Of a stretch of DNA of 64,000 nucleotides, positions 28,497 through 36,429 are shown one piece after another (the first letter of the stretch is position 1; every line of letters starts with the position of its first letter). Both the position numbers and the translations under genes were made by a program. The notes under the pieces were generated by a model, which saw only the letters and a list, made by a program, of their open reading frames with translations, made no database searches and was not told where the DNA came from. Source of the stretch: Oscillospiraceae bacterium. GTDB taxonomy: Bacteria; Bacillota; Clostridia; Saccharofermentanales; Saccharofermentanaceae. The stretch covers positions 31,703 to 95,702 of the forward strand of contig CADCLV010000010.1 of NCBI GenBank assembly GCA_902802325.1, written 5' to 3'.

Positions 28497-29261
28497 ATGC
28501 GGTTAATTAGTTGGAATGTGAACGGAATCCGTGCCGTGGCGAAGAAGGGCTTTCTGGAGACAGTGGAAAATCTTCAGCCGGAGATCCTCTGTATTCAGGA
28601 GACGAAAGCATCGGTGGACCAGCTCGATGACAGTCTTATTCATATCCCCGGCTATCACAGTTACTTTTCCTCGGCAGAAAGAAAAGGCTACTCCGGTACC
28701 GCGGTCTATACCAAAAGAGAACCGGTCAGTGTTTCTTACGGGCTGGGGACAGATGAATTCGATCACGAGGGACGGACTATTGAACTGGACTTTGGGGATT
28801 TCATTCTCTATAACATCTATTTTCCCAACGGCGGGCAAGGCCCGGAGCGAGTGGATTTCAAGCTGCGATTCTACGACTGCTTTCTGGATAAGGTGAAAAA
28901 ACAGATGGCGGAAGGGCGTATGGTACTGGTGTGCGGAGATGTGAATACCGCCCATAAAGAGATCGATCTGTCGAATCCGAAGGCCAATAGTAAGATCTCG
29001 GGTTTCCTGCCGGAAGAGCGGGTCTACATGGATCATTTTGCCGAAGCCGGGCTTGTGGATTCCTTCCGCATGCTGTATCCGGATGCAACAGAAAAGTATA
29101 CCTGGTGGTCATATAAGACCTTTGCCAGAGATCGGAATGTGGGCTGGCGTATCGACTATTTCTTTGTCGACCGGGCGCATAAAGATAAGATCACGGAATC
29201 CGAGATGCTTTCCGACGTCATGGGCTCGGATCACTGTCCGATCTATATCGACCTTGCGTGA
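28497..29261 (+). CDS. xth: Exodeoxyribonuclease III
   Basis: 254 aa AP endonuclease and 3'-5' exonuclease of base-excision repair. Endonuclease/exonuclease/phosphatase-fold signatures are complete: SWNVNGIRA (Asn7), QETKA (metal Glu), GTAVYTK, YFPNG, GDVNTAH (catalytic Asp and Asn), WRIDYFF and a terminal GSDHCPI with the catalytic His. Normal length. ATG follows GTGAGGAAATGTTAAC. Monocistronic or followed by the PPIase gene after 129 bp. Confidence 0.95.
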   Translation: MRLISWNVNGIRAVAKKGFLETVENLQPEILCIQETKASVDQLDDSLIHIPGYHSYFSSAERKGYSGTAVYTKREPVSVSYGLGTDEFDHEGRTIELDFGDFILYNIYFPNGGQGPERVDFKLRFYDCFLDKVKKQMAEGRMVLVCGDVNTAHKEIDLSNPKANSKISGFLPEERVYMDHFAEAGLVDSFRMLYPDATEKYTWWSYKTFARDRNVGWRIDYFFVDRAHKDKITESEMLSDVMGSDHCPIYIDLA

Positions 29262-29390
29262 CAAAATACATAGTGAATCGTCTATCTGTGTGTGTTATAA
29301 TGCCACTGTTATGTAGAATCCGTGCGCCGGGATCTGCCCTGTCTGACGATATGGGGCCTTCGGCGGCACACGACTGAGAGGAAAAAAGAA

Positions 29391-30563
29391 ATGAAAAAGA
29401 CAAAGATCGTAGCCGTTCTGACGGCGCTGATGGTTATGACTTCCATCCTGGGAACAGCCTGCAGCAAGAAGGATGAATCTTCTTCGGCAAGCAGTACGCT
29501 TTCTTCCGACACAGGTGTCAGCCTTTCCATAGACCCGAATGTCACAGGCGGCAATACCAATGCTTCCGGTGCACCCGGAGATAGCAGCATGCCGGCTTAT
29601 GTGAAGATGACTTTCGAAGATAACTACGACCAGGCGGCGATCAAAGAAATGAGCAAGGTCGTGACGATCCACGGTATGCAGTTTACCGGACTGGAGTACA
29701 ATTACTATTTTGCCAATGAGTACACCCAGCTGATGTCCATGACCATGAATCCTTCCGGCGGATATAATATCCCGATGACTGATTCCGGATTCCTGGATAT
29801 GGAAGGCCAGCTGACCGAGGATAAGAAGACCAAAGACTATCTGCGGGAACTGGTGGTTTCTGATCTTCAGGGCGAAGTTTTCCTTCTGGAATATGCCAAG
29901 GAGAATAATCTGAAACTGGATGATACAGTCATTGCCAAGATCGACGATACTCTTAAATCTGCCAACGAAAGTGCCCAGCAGTACGGTATCACATTCGATG
30001 AGTATCTGCAGTCTTACTACGGACCGGAAGCGACCGAGCAGGGCATGCGCGAGATCCTTCAGCGATACGAGCTGGTGACTCTGGCCATGAAGACTTACGT
30101 GGACAACTACAAGTTCGAAGAGGGCGAGGATACGCTTCCGAAGGTGTATCACGTACTCTTCCCGACAGTGGATCTTTCTGCTTATCCGTATCCGGAGCTC
30201 TCTGAAGAAGAACAGGAAGCGGCAAAGAAGAGGGCAGAAGAATTCAAGGCATCTGTCACGAGTCTGGACGATATGAAGACCAAAGGTGATGAGAAGACTG
30301 CTTCCGGTGAGGCGGCGGAGGCTTCCGAGTATACGGTTTCCATCGGTGAGATGGTTCCGGAGTTCGAGGCATGGTGCTATGCCAAGCATGAGCCGGGTGA
30401 TGTAGACATCGTGAAGACCCAATACGGCTACCATGTTATGTACTACATTGAAGCTGTTCCTGCAGATGACAGCCAGAAGCAGCGTATCGCTTACGGTAAG
30501 CTTCAGGCGGCACTGGATGAGTCCATCGAAAGCGGCGAATACGACGCGGTATTTGCCAACTAA
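29391..30563 (+). CDS. PrsA/SurA-like peptidyl-prolyl isomerase lipoprotein
   Basis: 390 aa from the ATG at 29391 behind GAGAGGAAAAAAGAA. The signal peptide ends in GTAC (C25). A Ser/Thr/Gly-rich linker (~28-60) leads to a helical SurA_N-like chaperone region and a parvulin-type PPIC domain in the C-terminal third (VYHVLFPTV, then after an acidic insert, SIGEMVPEFEAWCYAKHEPGD and TQYGYHVMYY). Family members help fold secreted proteins at the membrane-wall interface. The insert after KRAEEF contains a low-complexity KTKGDEKTASGEAAEAS stretch that makes the domain longer than usual. Confidence 0.85.
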   Translation: MKKTKIVAVLTALMVMTSILGTACSKKDESSSASSTLSSDTGVSLSIDPNVTGGNTNASGAPGDSSMPAYVKMTFEDNYDQAAIKEMSKVVTIHGMQFTGLEYNYYFANEYTQLMSMTMNPSGGYNIPMTDSGFLDMEGQLTEDKKTKDYLRELVVSDLQGEVFLLEYAKENNLKLDDTVIAKIDDTLKSANESAQQYGITFDEYLQSYYGPEATEQGMREILQRYELVTLAMKTYVDNYKFEEGEDTLPKVYHVLFPTVDLSAYPYPELSEEEQEAAKKRAEEFKASVTSLDDMKTKGDEKTASGEAAEASEYTVSIGEMVPEFEAWCYAKHEPGDVDIVKTQYGYHVMYYIEAVPADDSQKQRIAYGKLQAALDESIESGEYDAVFAN

Positions 30564-30593
30564 AAAAGTTTTTTGCCGAAGTGAAAGCAGGTA

Positions 30594-30622
30594 TTGACTT
30601 CCGGATAAGGCAGTCTTATAAT
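30594..30622 (+). promoter_or_regulatory. ribU promoter
   Basis: TTGACT (30594-30599), 17 nt, TATAAT (30617-30622), directly upstream of the FMN riboswitch. Confidence 0.85.
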
Positions 30623-30631
30623 CCTACCGTA

Positions 30632-30760
30632 ACTTCGGGGCGGGGTGTGATTCCCCACCGGCGGTGATGCTTTCTAAAACAGAGAGATAAGCCCGCGAGC
30701 AGAATGCAGAACCGGTGTGAATCCGGTGCCGACGGTATAGTCCGGATGGAAGAAGATTCG
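30632..30760 (+). ncRNA. FMN riboswitch (RFN element)
   Basis: The conserved RFN segments occur in order: CGGGGCGGGGTG, TTCCCCACCGGCGGTGAT, AAGCCCGCGAGC, GAACCGGTGTGAATCCGGTGCC, GACGGTATAGTCCGGATG and GAAGAAGAT. FMN binding is expected to favour the downstream terminator and shut off the riboflavin transporter gene. The variable arm is short (about 20 nt). Confidence 0.96.
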
Positions 30761-30814
30761 ATAGCTGACCTAAGACGGAATACCGTACTTGGCAGCATAG
30801 GAAGATTTTTCATG

Positions 30815-30846
30815 AAGCGGTACCCCGAAAAGGGGACCGCTTTTTT
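30815..30846 (+). terminator. Riboswitch-controlled attenuator
   Basis: GCGGTACCCC and GGGGACCGC with a GAAAA loop, followed by TTTTTT, located between the aptamer and ribU. This is the expression platform for transcriptional control. Confidence 0.88.
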
Positions 30847-30899
30847 GCTGCTTTCGAAGATTTTGTGGCAAGCCGGCCAGAAAGTATGAGGTAAGAAAA

Positions 30900-31535
30900 A
30901 TGGCAGTACAAGAAGAAAAAGCAATGAAACAGACAAGAAAAGCAATGAACTATCGGGTCGCACTTTTGGGCATGATGACCGCATTGGCCGAAGTGCTGAT
31001 GATGCTGGAGATCCCGCTCCCTTTGATGCCGGGCTTCCTGAAATATGATTTTTCCGATATCCCGGCGCTTTTTGCCGGATTTGCCATCGCTCCCTGGGCC
31101 GGAATCGTGGTGGAGTTTCTGAAGAATCTGATCCATATGCCTTTTACCAACACCCAGTATATCGGTGAAGTGGCCAACTTCATCTCCGGAAGTGTTTTTG
31201 TATTCGTAGGTGCATTTGTATACTCCAAAAAGAGAGATAAGAACGGAGTGATCCTTTCTCTTGCACTGGGTACCATCGCTTTGGCGATCGCCACCTCTTT
31301 CGTCAACTACTTCTTCAGCCTGCCGCTTTATGAGTCGGTGATGGGATTCCCGACAGTTGCCGTGATCGGCATGTGCGACAAGGCCAATGTGCTTTGCACC
31401 ATCGACAGTAAGCTGGACGTGATATTGATGACCTTCGTTCCTTTCAATCTCTTTAAGGGCATTTCCATTTCCATCGCGACGTTCATGGCCTACATTCCGC
31501 TTCACCAGTTCCTCGCAAAAAAGGAAGAAAAGTAA
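30900..31535 (+). CDS. ribU: Riboflavin ECF transporter S component
   Basis: 211 aa integral membrane protein with about six spans. The segment LKYDFSDIPALFAGFAIAPWAG is the RibU-type signature; the Asp and Pro residues sit in the substrate-binding loop. It partners with shared EcfA/EcfA'/EcfT modules encoded elsewhere. An FMN riboswitch with attenuator sits 140 nt upstream, which independently supports flavin transport. ATG behind GAGGTAAGAAAA. Relevant to the apbE locus near 57.5 kb, which needs FAD. Confidence 0.94.
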   Translation: MAVQEEKAMKQTRKAMNYRVALLGMMTALAEVLMMLEIPLPLMPGFLKYDFSDIPALFAGFAIAPWAGIVVEFLKNLIHMPFTNTQYIGEVANFISGSVFVFVGAFVYSKKRDKNGVILSLALGTIALAIATSFVNYFFSLPLYESVMGFPTVAVIGMCDKANVLCTIDSKLDVILMTFVPFNLFKGISISIATFMAYIPLHQFLAKKEEK

Positions 31536-31546
31536 TTGTCAAAAAG

Positions 31547-31574
31547 TGCAACGCATTTTTCATTTCTCTCGTCT
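31547..31574 (+). promoter_or_regulatory. ECF-sigma-like promoter, copy 1
   Basis: TGCAAC (31547-31552), 17 nt, CGTCT (31570-31574), preceded by AAAAAG. The same elements with identical spacing occur at 35837-35864. CGTC -10 and AAC-containing -35 elements are typical of ECF sigma factors. A weaker sigma-A-like TTGCTT/TAGAAT pair also exists at 31586-31615. Confidence 0.6.
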
Positions 31575-31666
31575 TATTTACAGAGTTGCTTATGAGGCAG
31601 GCAAAACTGTAGAATGAATTCGGGTCCTGCCGGATGACGGATCCGGCCAATAAGGAGAAATACGAA

Positions 31667-33031
31667 ATGAAAAAGAGTATACAGATCATGGCCTTATTTC
31701 TTTCCGCTTCGATGCTTTTTGGCGGATGCGGGAAAAAGGACGGGTCTTCGAAGAAAAAGTCTTCGAATAAGAACGAGACATCTGAAAAGAATGAATCCGG
31801 AAAGATTCAGGCGGATATGGAGAGACAGTATCCGGAGACACGTCTTCCGGCCACTCCTCTTGAGACGGAGATCAAGAATATTCCGGATGCAGCCTGTGAG
31901 ATCTCGGAAGTAACGATCTCCGAGGTGGTCCAGGATGACTTCGAACATGTGGAGATCCATGAAGGTCCGTACTATGCCGGAAAAGATCTGAAAGTAAAAC
32001 TGAATCTCTCTTCCTCTACAGGAAAGAGTGAATTCACTGCTTATCTGTTCCCGTCCGGAGCAAACTATAAATACGATCTGGAAGAAGCACTGGTTTCCCC
32101 GGTAGACTTTATCGCTGTGGAGAATTCCAAATCTGCAGAATGTCAGGTCCATATTCCCTGCGATTTTTCCGGCGGCGCGGATCTGCTCATTACAAACGGG
32201 GATGAGGTATGTGTTTTCGCACCGATGTATGTGCACCCGGAAGAGAGGATCGGAGATGTTCAGGTGGACAAACCGGTCATCTATCTGTATCCGCAGGAAG
32301 ATATGGAAGTGTACGTTACACTGGATCTGGATGGTGAACTCCGTTGCACCTATCCCCGCTACGGACATGGCGAAAAGAGCGATATGGCAGGCATTTCCAG
32401 CTACAGCGTAGGCGGTCATACATGGACGGTCACGCCGACATTCAACGATCTTTTACCGGGACTTGAAATGGCGAAAAACTGTGAGGCCATATTCTGGAGC
32501 GGAGAGACCATTAAGCCAAATCCGTACCGCATGTATCAGTGGGCAGGCGTGGCAGGTCTTCCGGACTATAACGCAGATGAAGAAGAGGGCTGGCATGTCA
32601 TTGCGCATCCGGATGGTTCCATGACCAATCTGGCAGATGGACGAAACTATGACTACCTGTTCTGGGAAGGAACCATGGGTCCGGAACTTGCAGATTTTTC
32701 GAATGCTGAATGTGTAGCCGGCAAAGACACTGTCGCTTTCCTGGAGAAATACCTGACTGCGGCAGGACTTAACGATAGCGAGATCGACGATTTTATTTCC
32801 TACTGGCTTCCGCAGATGGAAGGCAATGCCTATAACCTGATCGCTTTCCCTACCGAGATCTATTCGGAGAAGGCGAGACTGAACGTATATCCCCAGCCTG
32901 ACAGCGAGCTTCGGATCTTTATGGTATTCCAGGCGCTGGATGAACCGACGGATTCGGCGATGACAATGCCGGAACCTTTCGAGAGAAAAGGCTTTACTGT
33001 TGTCGAGTGGGGCGGATGCGAGATCAAATAA
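31667..33031 (+). CDS. Large lipoprotein of unknown function
   Basis: 454 aa from the ATG at 31667, preceded by AAGGAGAAATACGAA. The signal peptide ends in FGGC (C20), followed by a Lys/Ser-rich linker (~21-50). The region ~60-190 looks like a beta-rich domain. The C-terminal ~260 residues start with KPVIYLYPQEDMEVYV and contain GWHVIAHPDGSMTNLADGR, YLFWEG, a PGKD-like AGKDTVAFLE, YWLPQME and a terminal GFTVVEWGG. I recognise this as a conserved module in gut Firmicutes and Bacteroidetes proteins but know no function for it. The upstream ECF-like promoter links it to the radical SAM locus at 35.9 kb. A terminator follows. Confidence 0.8.
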   Translation: MKKSIQIMALFLSASMLFGGCGKKDGSSKKKSSNKNETSEKNESGKIQADMERQYPETRLPATPLETEIKNIPDAACEISEVTISEVVQDDFEHVEIHEGPYYAGKDLKVKLNLSSSTGKSEFTAYLFPSGANYKYDLEEALVSPVDFIAVENSKSAECQVHIPCDFSGGADLLITNGDEVCVFAPMYVHPEERIGDVQVDKPVIYLYPQEDMEVYVTLDLDGELRCTYPRYGHGEKSDMAGISSYSVGGHTWTVTPTFNDLLPGLEMAKNCEAIFWSGETIKPNPYRMYQWAGVAGLPDYNADEEEGWHVIAHPDGSMTNLADGRNYDYLFWEGTMGPELADFSNAECVAGKDTVAFLEKYLTAAGLNDSEIDDFISYWLPQMEGNAYNLIAFPTEIYSEKARLNVYPQPDSELRIFMVFQALDEPTDSAMTMPEPFERKGFTVVEWGGCEIK

Positions 33032-33069
33032 GTACAAATTTCCCGATTTGCGTCATGTGAGGAGAAGTG

Positions 33070-33110
33070 AAAGAGGGCGGTTCCCGTAAGGAGACCGCCC
33101 TCTTTCTTTT
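33070..33110. terminator. Terminator between convergent genes
   Basis: AAAGAGGGCGGT (33070-33081) and ACCGCCCTCTTT (33094-33105) followed by T-rich sequence on the plus strand. Confidence 0.88.
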
Positions 33111-33127
33111 GACTTTTGAAATTTTAA

Positions 33128-34852
33128 TTACTTCTTCAGAAGGCTTCCGAAGATACCGCGGATCAGGGAAGAACCGATCTGACGGCCGGCTGCAGTGGTC
33201 GCCGAGTTGACGATCTTCGTAACCGGACTGTTCTTTCTGGCACGCTCTTTTTCAGCCTTTTCTCTGGCTTCACGGCGCTCCTGCTCCTTGCGTTCTCTTT
33301 CTTCCGCTCTGGCCTGACGCTCAGCTTCACGGCGCTCACGGTCTTCCTGACGCTCTCTTTCTCTCTGCTCACGGATCTCGGCGGCACGCTCTTTTTCTTC
33401 GATGCGGCGTTCACGGTCTTCCTGACGGTCCGCTTCTCTCTGCTCGCGGATCTCGGCGGCACGATCCTTCTCGGCCTGCTTTTCTGCGGCCAGACGCTCT
33501 TTTTCAGCCTGCTTTTCTTCCTCGATGGCAGCTTTCTCTTCCGCAGCTTCGGAGGTGGCAGCATTGGACTGATCGTACTTGGCCATCAGGATCTCATAGG
33601 CGGATTCCGGATCTACCGGGAGACGGTATTTCTCATAGATCGGATTCGAGGAAGTGATCTCCTGGATCTTTTCAAATCCGGCAGGCCCGATAAAGCTCTG
33701 CGGCGGCAGGATGAAAGCACGCTCTACGACACCCGGAGTACCCTTTGCATCAAGCAGGGAAACAAGGGCTTCACCAACGGCCAGCTCGGAAAGAGCAGCT
33801 TCGGTATCGAATTCCGGATTGGCGCGGAAAGACTCGGCGGCGGCGCGCAGCTTCTTCTGCTCGGCCGGAGTATAGGCGCGGAGGGCATGCTGGATACGGT
33901 TCTGGAGCTGGGCCAGGATGGTATCCGGAATGTCGCTGGGGCTCTGGGAGATGAAGTAGATGCCAACACCCTTGGAACGGATGAGACGGACGATCTGGTC
34001 GATCTTTTCGATCAGGAACGCCGGTGCATCGTTAAAGAGCAGGTGGGCTTCATCGAAGAAGAAGACCATCTTCGGCTTATCAAGATCGCCGACTTCCGGC
34101 AGATTCTCGTAAAGCTCGCTCATGAGCCACAGAAGGAATGTCGAATAAAGAAGCGGCTTGCTGAAAAGCTCGGTGGCATTGAGCACATTGATCATGCCGC
34201 GGCCGTCACTTCCGGTCTTAAAGAAGTCCAGAACGTCAAAGGCCGGCTCGGAGAAGAAAGCGTCGGCGCCTTCATCAGAAAGAAGAGCCAGATTTCTCTG
34301 GATCGCTCCGACAGTTGCCTTGGCGATGTTGCCGTAGGTCAGCTTATAGTCATCGGCGTGGTCACCGATATAGGTCAGAAGAAGACGAAGATCCTTCAGA
34401 TCCAGAAGCAGCAAGCCCTGATCATCGGCGATACGGAAGACCATGGAAAGGACAGCGCGCTGCACATCAGTCAGCCCCAGCATTCTGCCCAGAAGGATCG
34501 GGCCCAGCTCGGAGATGGTGGTACGCATGGGAACGCCCATGGTGCCGAATACATCGTAGAAGGTGGTGGGGTATGCCTTATATTCAAAGTTCTCTATGCC
34601 GAACTTGGCGATGCGCTCTTCCATGTTCTCGTTGCTCTGGCCGGCTGCGCAGATACCGGACATATCGCCCTTTACATCAGCCAGGAATACAGGAACACCC
34701 ATATCCGAGAAACTCTCTGCCAGAACTTTCAGTGTAACGGATTTACCGGTACCGGTTGCACCGGCGATGAGACCGTGACGATTTGCCTTCGAGGGTTCGA
34801 TGAAGCACTTGTTCGTGGTGCCGCCGACCCAGATCTTATTATCGTATAGCAT
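33128..34852 (-). CDS. HerA-like ATPase (DUF853 family)
   Basis: 574 aa from the ATG at 34852 with AGGAGG eight bases upstream. RecA/FtsK-HerA fold: Walker A GATGTGKS (~29-36), Walker B with MVFFFDEAH (~250), and an arginine-finger-type R near NRIQHALRAYT. Residues ~425-535 are an extreme Glu/Arg/Lys-rich helix with repeats of the form ERxAEIREQRE, likely a long charged coil. The protein ends with IGSSLIRGIFGSLLKK, a conserved tail of DUF853 proteins. Homologues are annotated as putative DNA helicases or transporters with unproven function. Monocistronic. Confidence 0.88.
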   Translation of the reverse strand: MLYDNKIWVGGTTNKCFIEPSKANRHGLIAGATGTGKSVTLKVLAESFSDMGVPVFLADVKGDMSGICAAGQSNENMEERIAKFGIENFEYKAYPTTFYDVFGTMGVPMRTTISELGPILLGRMLGLTDVQRAVLSMVFRIADDQGLLLLDLKDLRLLLTYIGDHADDYKLTYGNIAKATVGAIQRNLALLSDEGADAFFSEPAFDVLDFFKTGSDGRGMINVLNATELFSKPLLYSTFLLWLMSELYENLPEVGDLDKPKMVFFFDEAHLLFNDAPAFLIEKIDQIVRLIRSKGVGIYFISQSPSDIPDTILAQLQNRIQHALRAYTPAEQKKLRAAAESFRANPEFDTEAALSELAVGEALVSLLDAKGTPGVVERAFILPPQSFIGPAGFEKIQEITSSNPIYEKYRLPVDPESAYEILMAKYDQSNAATSEAAEEKAAIEEEKQAEKERLAAEKQAEKDRAAEIREQREADRQEDRERRIEEKERAAEIREQRERERQEDRERREAERQARAEERERKEQERREAREKAEKERARKNSPVTKIVNSATTAAGRQIGSSLIRGIFGSLLKK

Positions 34853-35033
34853 AGTAGAACCTCCTGCTCGAAAAGATAGAAATACTATCTCTATTTTCGC
34901 AAAGAGAAAGGAGAATCGCAAGGAGATTTTAGGTCAATTTGCCCAAGAAATGAAAAAGTTCTGTAACGGTTTACATCCTTTCTTCTTCGTATAATGGAAA
35001 GTGGAAATTTAGAATCGGGGAGGAATCTTTTCC

Positions 35034-35789
35034 ATGACGGAATACATCCTTTTGGCCATGACTTTATCTGCGGGCATACTCCTGTGTTTTTACGGGTACA
35101 AAATGTTCCGGCTTTCCATGGCCCTGGCCGGTTTTTATGTCGGCACCCAGCTGGGAAATCTTCTTTATGGCCTCTTTTCTGAGCATATCGGTGATTCCTT
35201 TGGAGGAAATGCGGAAAAAATCATTCCCATTGCCGTGGCTGTGATCTTGGCGCTGCTTTCTTATGCCATATATAAGCGTGCGCTGTTTTTCCTGACGTTG
35301 TTTTTTACCACTTTCGCCATCATGAAGGTGTTTGTCGTATATCTCATTAAGACGGAAGAAAATCTGGATATCCTTGTTAAGTTTTCGCCGGAGACGGTAG
35401 AGAAACTGAAAAACAGTGGCACCGGGGCAGAAAAACTTCTGACTGATGCTGAAGTCGGAAATATCCTTACCCAGATCCAGGGTCAGGCGGGCTGGCAAAA
35501 GCTCCTTTTTATCCTGATCTTTTCTCTGGCATTGGGAATCCTGGCCGGAGTTCTCATCATGCTCATTCAGGAGCCGGCGGTAAAGATCGCCACATCCGTG
35601 ATCGGTGCCGATGCGATCCGTATCGCGCTGGTGGATGGAATGGGAAAACTCCTTCTGATCAAGGGACTTCCGTCCGGAATCGTGAAACTTCTGGAACAGG
35701 GGAAAGATAACGTCTGGGTGGCTTTTTTCATATGGGCCGTGTTTATCGGACTCGGAAGCGCGGTGCAGCTGCGGGAGCGGGATGGCTGA
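35034..35789 (+). CDS. Polytopic membrane protein (DUF4203/TMEM198-like)
   Basis: 251 aa, about seven transmembrane segments. The N-terminal glycine-spaced pattern G-x3-C-F-Y-G-Y-K-x6-A-x-A-G-F-Y-V-G resembles DUF4203 proteins. A polar loop (~100-150) lies mid-protein. No catalytic motifs. ATG follows GGGGAGGAATCTTTTCC. TATAAT at 34991-34996 could be the -10. It is separated from the downstream lipopeptide gene by 108 bp carrying the ECF-like promoter, so it is not part of that operon. Confidence 0.65.
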   Translation: MTEYILLAMTLSAGILLCFYGYKMFRLSMALAGFYVGTQLGNLLYGLFSEHIGDSFGGNAEKIIPIAVAVILALLSYAIYKRALFFLTLFFTTFAIMKVFVVYLIKTEENLDILVKFSPETVEKLKNSGTGAEKLLTDAEVGNILTQIQGQAGWQKLLFILIFSLALGILAGVLIMLIQEPAVKIATSVIGADAIRIALVDGMGKLLLIKGLPSGIVKLLEQGKDNVWVAFFIWAVFIGLGSAVQLRERDG

Positions 35790-35836
35790 AAACTTTTCGG
35801 GACGAAAGAGAGAAGAGTGCATTTGCCGGCGAAAAA

Positions 35837-35864
35837 TGCAACAGATCCTTTTGGCGCTTCGTCT
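35837..35864 (+). promoter_or_regulatory. ECF-sigma-like promoter, copy 2
   Basis: TGCAAC (35837-35842), 17 nt, CGTCT (35860-35864). The flank CGTCTAATTAGCAGA closely matches CGTCTTATTTACAGA at copy 1 (31570). It lies 34 nt before the repeat-lipoprotein start codon. Confidence 0.6.
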
Positions 35865-35897
35865 AATTAGCAGAAAGCCAATCAGGAGGAATGATTT

Positions 35898-36416
35898 ATG
35901 AATACCTCAGATAAGAATACATATAACGCGCCATCGTACCCGACGCTTGCTCAGGTACGTGCCATACAAAAGCATTCCCGTCTTCCGAAGATCATGGCTG
36001 CCACAGCTATTGTTGCTTCCATGGGCCTTTTGGCCGGATGCGGAGAAAGTACGGGAAATAACAGCGCGAAGAAACTTTTCAAAAAAGAACTGAAAAAATC
36101 AAAAGATATCTTGGGGACAGAGGACTACACTTTGGCCGGAGAAATAGAGGTTATCGACCCGACTGAGGATACGGATTGGCATATGGACGGCGATGTGGCG
36201 GCTCCGGATCCGACTGATGATACAGATTGGGCCCTGGGCGGCGATGAGCCTGCCACGGATCCGACTGATGATACCGAGTGGGTCACGGAAGGCGAAGCAG
36301 TTCCGCCGGATATGACTGATGCGACAGACGATTTTGCGGTGATCACGGATACAACGGATATGACGGCCGAATACCGGATCGAAGGAGGCGTTCCTTGCGA
36401 GATCCCCGAAGGATAA
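35898..36416 (+). CDS. Lipoprotein-like repeat peptide, candidate radical-SAM RiPP precursor
   Basis: 172 aa. An unusually long basic N-region (~31 residues) precedes a hydrophobic stretch and lipobox LAGC (C48). After a lysine-rich linker, three 17-residue tandem repeats follow (consensus DPTDDTDW-x3-G-D/E), with tryptophans at W94, W111 and W128 exactly 17 apart, then a degenerate fourth unit (DMTDATDDF) and a Thr/Asp-rich tail ending VPCEIPEG. The radical SAM/SPASM gene starts 13 bp later, so the pair is an operon. Acidic repeats with a fixed aromatic residue next to a maturase suggest side-chain crosslinking. A radical SAM/lipoprotein pairing has, to my recollection, been defined in Bacteroidetes; this repeat type is not one I recognise. 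RBS AGGAGG. Confidence 0.75.
   Translation: MNTSDKNTYNAPSYPTLAQVRAIQKHSRLPKIMAATAIVASMGLLAGCGESTGNNSAKKLFKKELKKSKDILGTEDYTLAGEIEVIDPTEDTDWHMDGDVAAPDPTDDTDWALGGDEPATDPTDDTEWVTEGEAVPPDMTDATDDFAVITDTTDMTAEYRIEGGVPCEIPEG
36150..36335 (+). repeat. 51-bp in-frame tandem repeats in the precursor gene
   Basis: Units 36150-36200, 36201-36251 and 36252-36302, plus a partial diverged unit from 36303. Each encodes 17 residues around a D-P-T-x-D-T-D/E-W core. Third-position differences between units show they are not a recent copying artefact. Confidence 0.85.
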
Positions 36417-36429
36417 GAGGAGACATGAC

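Noticed and set aside
34996..35182. A 62-codon frame overlapping the start of the DUF4203-like gene
   Set aside because: No good ribosome site and fully overlapped by a well-supported membrane protein frame.
36150..36335. CRISPR-like or satellite DNA repeat
   Set aside because: The repeats are in frame, vary at third positions and encode a conserved peptide unit; no spacers.
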